A stretch of 64,000 nt of DNA, from positions 2,661,942-2,725,941 of the forward strand of contig JANAVB010004000.1 in the NCBI GenBank assembly GCA_029216955.1, given 5' to 3'. Below the pieces are notes generated by a model. The model was given only the letters and a program-made list of their open reading frames with translations. It did not search any database and was not told the origin of the DNA. Of this stretch, positions 61,460 through 64,000 are shown one piece after another (positions within the stretch are counted from its first letter, which is position 1; the number at the start of each line of letters is the position of its first letter). Source of the DNA: Iris pallida (taxonomy: Eukaryota; Streptophyta; Magnoliopsida; Asparagales; Iridaceae). Position numbers and translations under genes: made by a program.

Positions 61460-62190
61460 GACTTGACCTTAGGCCTATTGGGCCTAGTTTGACTACAAGT
61501 TTGACCATGGTTGACCAAAGTCAACTATAGGTCAAACCTTAACCTAATTGACCTAGAATTGACTTGGATGGACTCTAAATGACTTGGTGACCTAAGTTTG
61601 ACTAAACCCTAGACTATTGACTAGTTGGTTTAGACTTTGACCTATATAAGGGTATTATTTATGACTTGGTTATATAGATAGCCCTATGTAGAGTGAAGAT
61701 ATGTATGGGGTTAAGTAGGATACTTAGAGTTGAGTCTTGATTGAGTTAGACTATGGTTTAGCTTGATTATAAGATTAAGTTTGGTGTTGTACTATATATA
61801 TTTATATGTGATTTGGTTACACCTTAGCTTTGTAGAATGGTATCTTAGGTATCCTAAGACAGGTTAGCCTATAGTTAGTTAAGTAACCTTATAGAGTTTG
61901 ACTTAAATAGTTGACCCCTGGCTTAATTACCTGACTGACTAGTCTTTGTTTGACCAATACCTTAGTTGGTCTAAGTTTGACTTAGACTTGACCCAGATTG
62001 ATCATGTTGACTAGTAATTGACTAGTTTGATTAGAGTGTTGACCAGGAGTTGACTTTAACCTAGATTTGACTAACCTTGACTTGTTTGACCTTGTTTGAC
62101 TCTATTTGACTTAGTTTGATTCCCTGTGACCTAATATGACTTGATTGACTTAGTTTGACTGTAGAGTTGACCAAGTTTGACTTTGACCTA
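61460..62190 (+). promoter_or_regulatory. W-box-like TTGAC[C/T] array, about 30 copies
   Basis: By eye about 28 TTGACC or TTGACT words on the plus strand and two on the minus strand, in two blocks (61460-61640 and 61910-62190). Fewer than two would be expected by chance in this length. TTGAC[C/T] is the core W-box bound by plant WRKY factors. The first block ends directly before a TATA box. Confidence 0.8.
61643..61650 (+). promoter_or_regulatory. TATA box candidate in giant solo LTR
   Basis: TATATAAG in GACCTATATAAGGGTATT, immediately downstream of the first TTGAC block. It is a plausible core promoter for this LTR. Confidence 0.5.
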
Positions 62191-62399
62191 GATTGGCTTA
62201 GAATTCATATAGATTGCATTGAAGATTTCATTTACCTTCATTTTGGACATGTCATAACTGTATTACTCTATTTTAGGACATTGTGACCCTGGTACAGACA
62301 TCTGATATTACACTACTCTTTCCAGAGTGTCAGGCGAGTACATTCTCTGATAGATCTTTCATTACTTGTCATTTACTGTATTTCAGTTCTAGATTGCTA

Positions 62400-62870
62400 T
62401 ATATGATTCTCTGTACAAACACGATTAGTATTACTGGATCCATTACATGCGACACTCATTTATTCATGTCTGGCCTCTATATCTGGAATCACTACTGGCA
62501 TCACCCTACTGGAATCATTTCTGGAATCATTGGCTGGACTCATACTGGTTGTAGTGTTGGATTATGGATTCACTTGTGGGCGGGGAAATACTTGAGTAGA
62601 CATGTGAACATACCTAAAATCTGGAACCACCTCCCTTGGAACTATTCTGGAATGCTAGCCATCCCACACTTGGCCGAGTGTGCGATGTGCCTGATTACCC
62701 CTAGCCGTTTACATGTTGATCTCAGTATTTTAAAACACACAGTTAGAGTATAGTCTGGACTTACCCTGGAATCATGGATCACTTCTGGACTCATTTTACT
62801 GGACTCATCTTGTACTGGAATCATCTAGTATTGGATTATATGGACTAGACTCACACTGGGATTACCTTTT
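62400..62870 (+). repeat. ACTGGAATCA / TGGACTCAT word cluster
   Basis: ACTGGAATCA, CTGGAATCAT, TGGACTCAT and TGGATTCA words recur irregularly. It looks like another degenerate short-word array. The 156-residue frame at 62283-62753 overlaps it and has no recognised domain. Confidence 0.45.
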
Positions 62871-63573
62871 ATACTGTCTGGACTTATACCATGTTATTCT
62901 AGTTCAGCTAGTTTACTACAGTCTTCTTTGCCATGTTTTCTTCTCTTGTTAGTTACTTTACTTTCCTTGTACCCTCACTGTTTCTCTACATTATTATCTA
63001 TATAAAACTGCCATGCTCATCTGTATAACTGTCTAAAAACTGCTTTATAGTTTTTGTCATTTACTTGGGATTTCTAGATGAGATGTGCTCGTTCCTGTCC
63101 TGATTGGACCTGTTGAAAATATTACAGATGATACTCCTGACGACACATGCCCTACTTACCATGGACCTGGCGAGGGATTAGCTACCTTTGGTTCCTACTC
63201 TCAGGAGTGATTCAGGAGCTTAGCTAGTAGACTTACTTAGCTTTCATGTTTTGAGCTTGTTTCTATTAAACTTGAGATATTGAGTCGTATTAGAGTTTTG
63301 TTTGAGATCATGTTGTTATTATTTTAGTAGTTTAAATTTCTGTTGTTGTTAGTTGGTATCTAGATTTCTGTGTTATCTTATCGTGCTTAGATTGTGATTG
63401 AGTATATCATATCTTTTACTTGTCTTCCTCTCGGAGTTGAGATCTTGGCTAGTACATTATATACACTGCATGAGATTAGTTAGCAACCTAGGACAGCGTT
63501 CTACCGCCGATACTGCGGTGTAGGCTGGACGTACCCACTTCTCGTGCCCCTACACAGGGTGCGGGTCGTGACA
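62871..63573 (+). other. 3' (U5) end of giant solo LTR
   Basis: T-rich, non-coding. It ends with the shared GGTGCGGGTCGTGACA. Confidence 0.6.
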
Positions 63574-64000
63574 AGTATTATTTGATTATGGTGTCTCGCA
63601 TTAATTTATGTCTGTACGATTTGCGACACGGATAGGATTGGAGCCCGAGTCATTATCAGTAAGGCTCAATATACTTACTGGTAACGGACTTGTGGGAGTA
63701 GATAGAGTGTTTTCCTCGTGTCGGATCATAGTTAGCGGTAGAGAATTCCCCGCTAGATTGATAGAGTTCCCGATGGCCGATTATGATGTGGTCTTAGGGA
63801 TGGATTGGTTGAGGGACCAGTTTGCTAGGATAGACTGCCATCTTTGCAGGGTTGTTTTTAGCATTCCAGGCGAGCCAGAGTTTTCCTTCTCCCGAGGCAA
63901 AGTTGAACCTTCTCCTCCCGTATTGCGGATGGTAGTAGTAGTAGTGCAGTTACCTCGGATAGTCAAAAAGTTCCCTGATGTTTTCCCTGAAGAGCTTCCA
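63574..64000 (+). pseudogene. pol: T3 protease and start of RT, continues past window
   Basis: Resumes in frame after the solo LTR. The protease active site reads LFDYGVSH where T1 and T2 have LFDSG, so the catalytic DSG triad is altered, and a TAA follows directly (SH then stop, 63601-63603). Further on the frame is clean: [33 protein letters not shown] and [10 protein letters not shown] at the window end. Minus-strand frame 63781-63966 is a shadow. Confidence 0.88.

Larger units (their letters stand above)
58949..63573 (+). mobile_element. 4.6-kb giant solo LTR inside T3 protease
   Basis: Starts TGTAACACCCAG, ends GGTGCGGGTCGTGACA, and is flanked by AGTAT duplications. The terminal 15 bases are those of the LARD LTRs, so it belongs to the same broad group, but the body is different. 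No second LTR, PBS, PPT or coding frame lies between the ends, so it is a solo LTR of exceptional length. Contents in order: AT-rich start, CT-rich 59480-59780, ACACG array 60050-60760, CT and TA microsatellites 61140-61290, TTGAC array with TATA box 61440-62190, and an ACTGGAATCA-word region 62400-62870. Confidence 0.88.
54242..64000 (+). mobile_element. T3: Del/Tekay chromovirus, 5' LTR to protease/RT start, continues past window
   Basis: LTR 54242-57366, PBS 57376-57393, gag 57608-58948, then a 4.6-kb solo LTR insertion, then protease and the start of RT up to the window end. The bases just before the LTR are TCCCC (54237-54241), the expected target duplication; its partner would be outside the window. 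Confidence 0.9.

Noticed and set aside
62283..62753. A 156-residue frame in the giant solo LTR
   Set aside because: No domain, signal peptide or homologous frame is recognisable. It overlaps a repeated-word region and lies within a solo LTR, so it is not called as a gene.

Overview
This window is plant nuclear heterochromatin: a stack of nested retrotransposons with no recognisable host gene, tRNA, rRNA or CRISPR array. The organism is a seed plant. The evidence is Del/Tekay-type chromodomain Ty3/gypsy elements, a Ty1/copia relic, plant L1-type LINEs with DUF4283-like ORF1 and zf-RVT tails, long (TA)n runs, and primer-binding sites complementary to plant tRNA-Ile. The species cannot be named from the sequence alone.

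Layout. (1) 113-4742: a non-coding LTR element (LARD-D) whose internal domain is only about 0.6 kb. (2) 5101-51600: a Ty1/copia 3' part. At 6423-50083 it is split by a non-coding giant LTR element on the minus strand (LARD-N, TSD GCCTC). LARD-N in turn holds a Tekay element at 13230-23990 (T1, plus strand, TSD GTAAC), a solo LTR at 24531-37234 (TSD GTTGA) that is itself split by a second Tekay element at 26397-36866 (T2, minus strand, TSD TTTAC), a LINE of about 7.1 kb at 41608-48722 in its right LTR, and an RT-less LINE-like element at 8806-10389 in its left LTR. (3) 52378-64000: another LINE (ORF1 plus the start of ORF2), cut at 54242 by a third Tekay element (T3, plus strand, running off the window). 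T3 is cut at 58949-63573 by a 4.6-kb solo LTR (TSD AGTAT). These five-base duplications fix the order of insertion: copia, then LARD-N, then solo LTR, then T2; and LINE, then T3, then giant solo LTR.

How the parts work together. The only protein-coding potential is retrotransposon gag, pol and LINE ORF1/ORF2, and every copy is broken. T2 is the best preserved: one 1523-codon frame with five in-frame TAG codons and no frameshift, but two catalytic aspartates of its reverse transcriptase are replaced. The non-coding LARDs share the tRNA-Ile primer-binding site and the polypurine-tract region with the Tekay elements, so Tekay is the natural candidate for having mobilised them.

The most unusual signal is inside the LTRs. 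The three Tekay elements carry, at the same LTR position, dense arrays of a short CpG-containing word, and the word differs per element: GCCGCAT in T1, TGCGCA in T2, TTTTACGC/GCGTAAAA in T3. The giant solo LTR carries an ACACG/CACGTG array and about 30 W-box-like TTGAC[C/T] words around a TATA box. The copia LTR has its own GCGCA/GCATGC-rich block. Family-specific, fast-changing short-word arrays at a fixed LTR position are the best candidate here for an undescribed regulatory or anti-silencing system.
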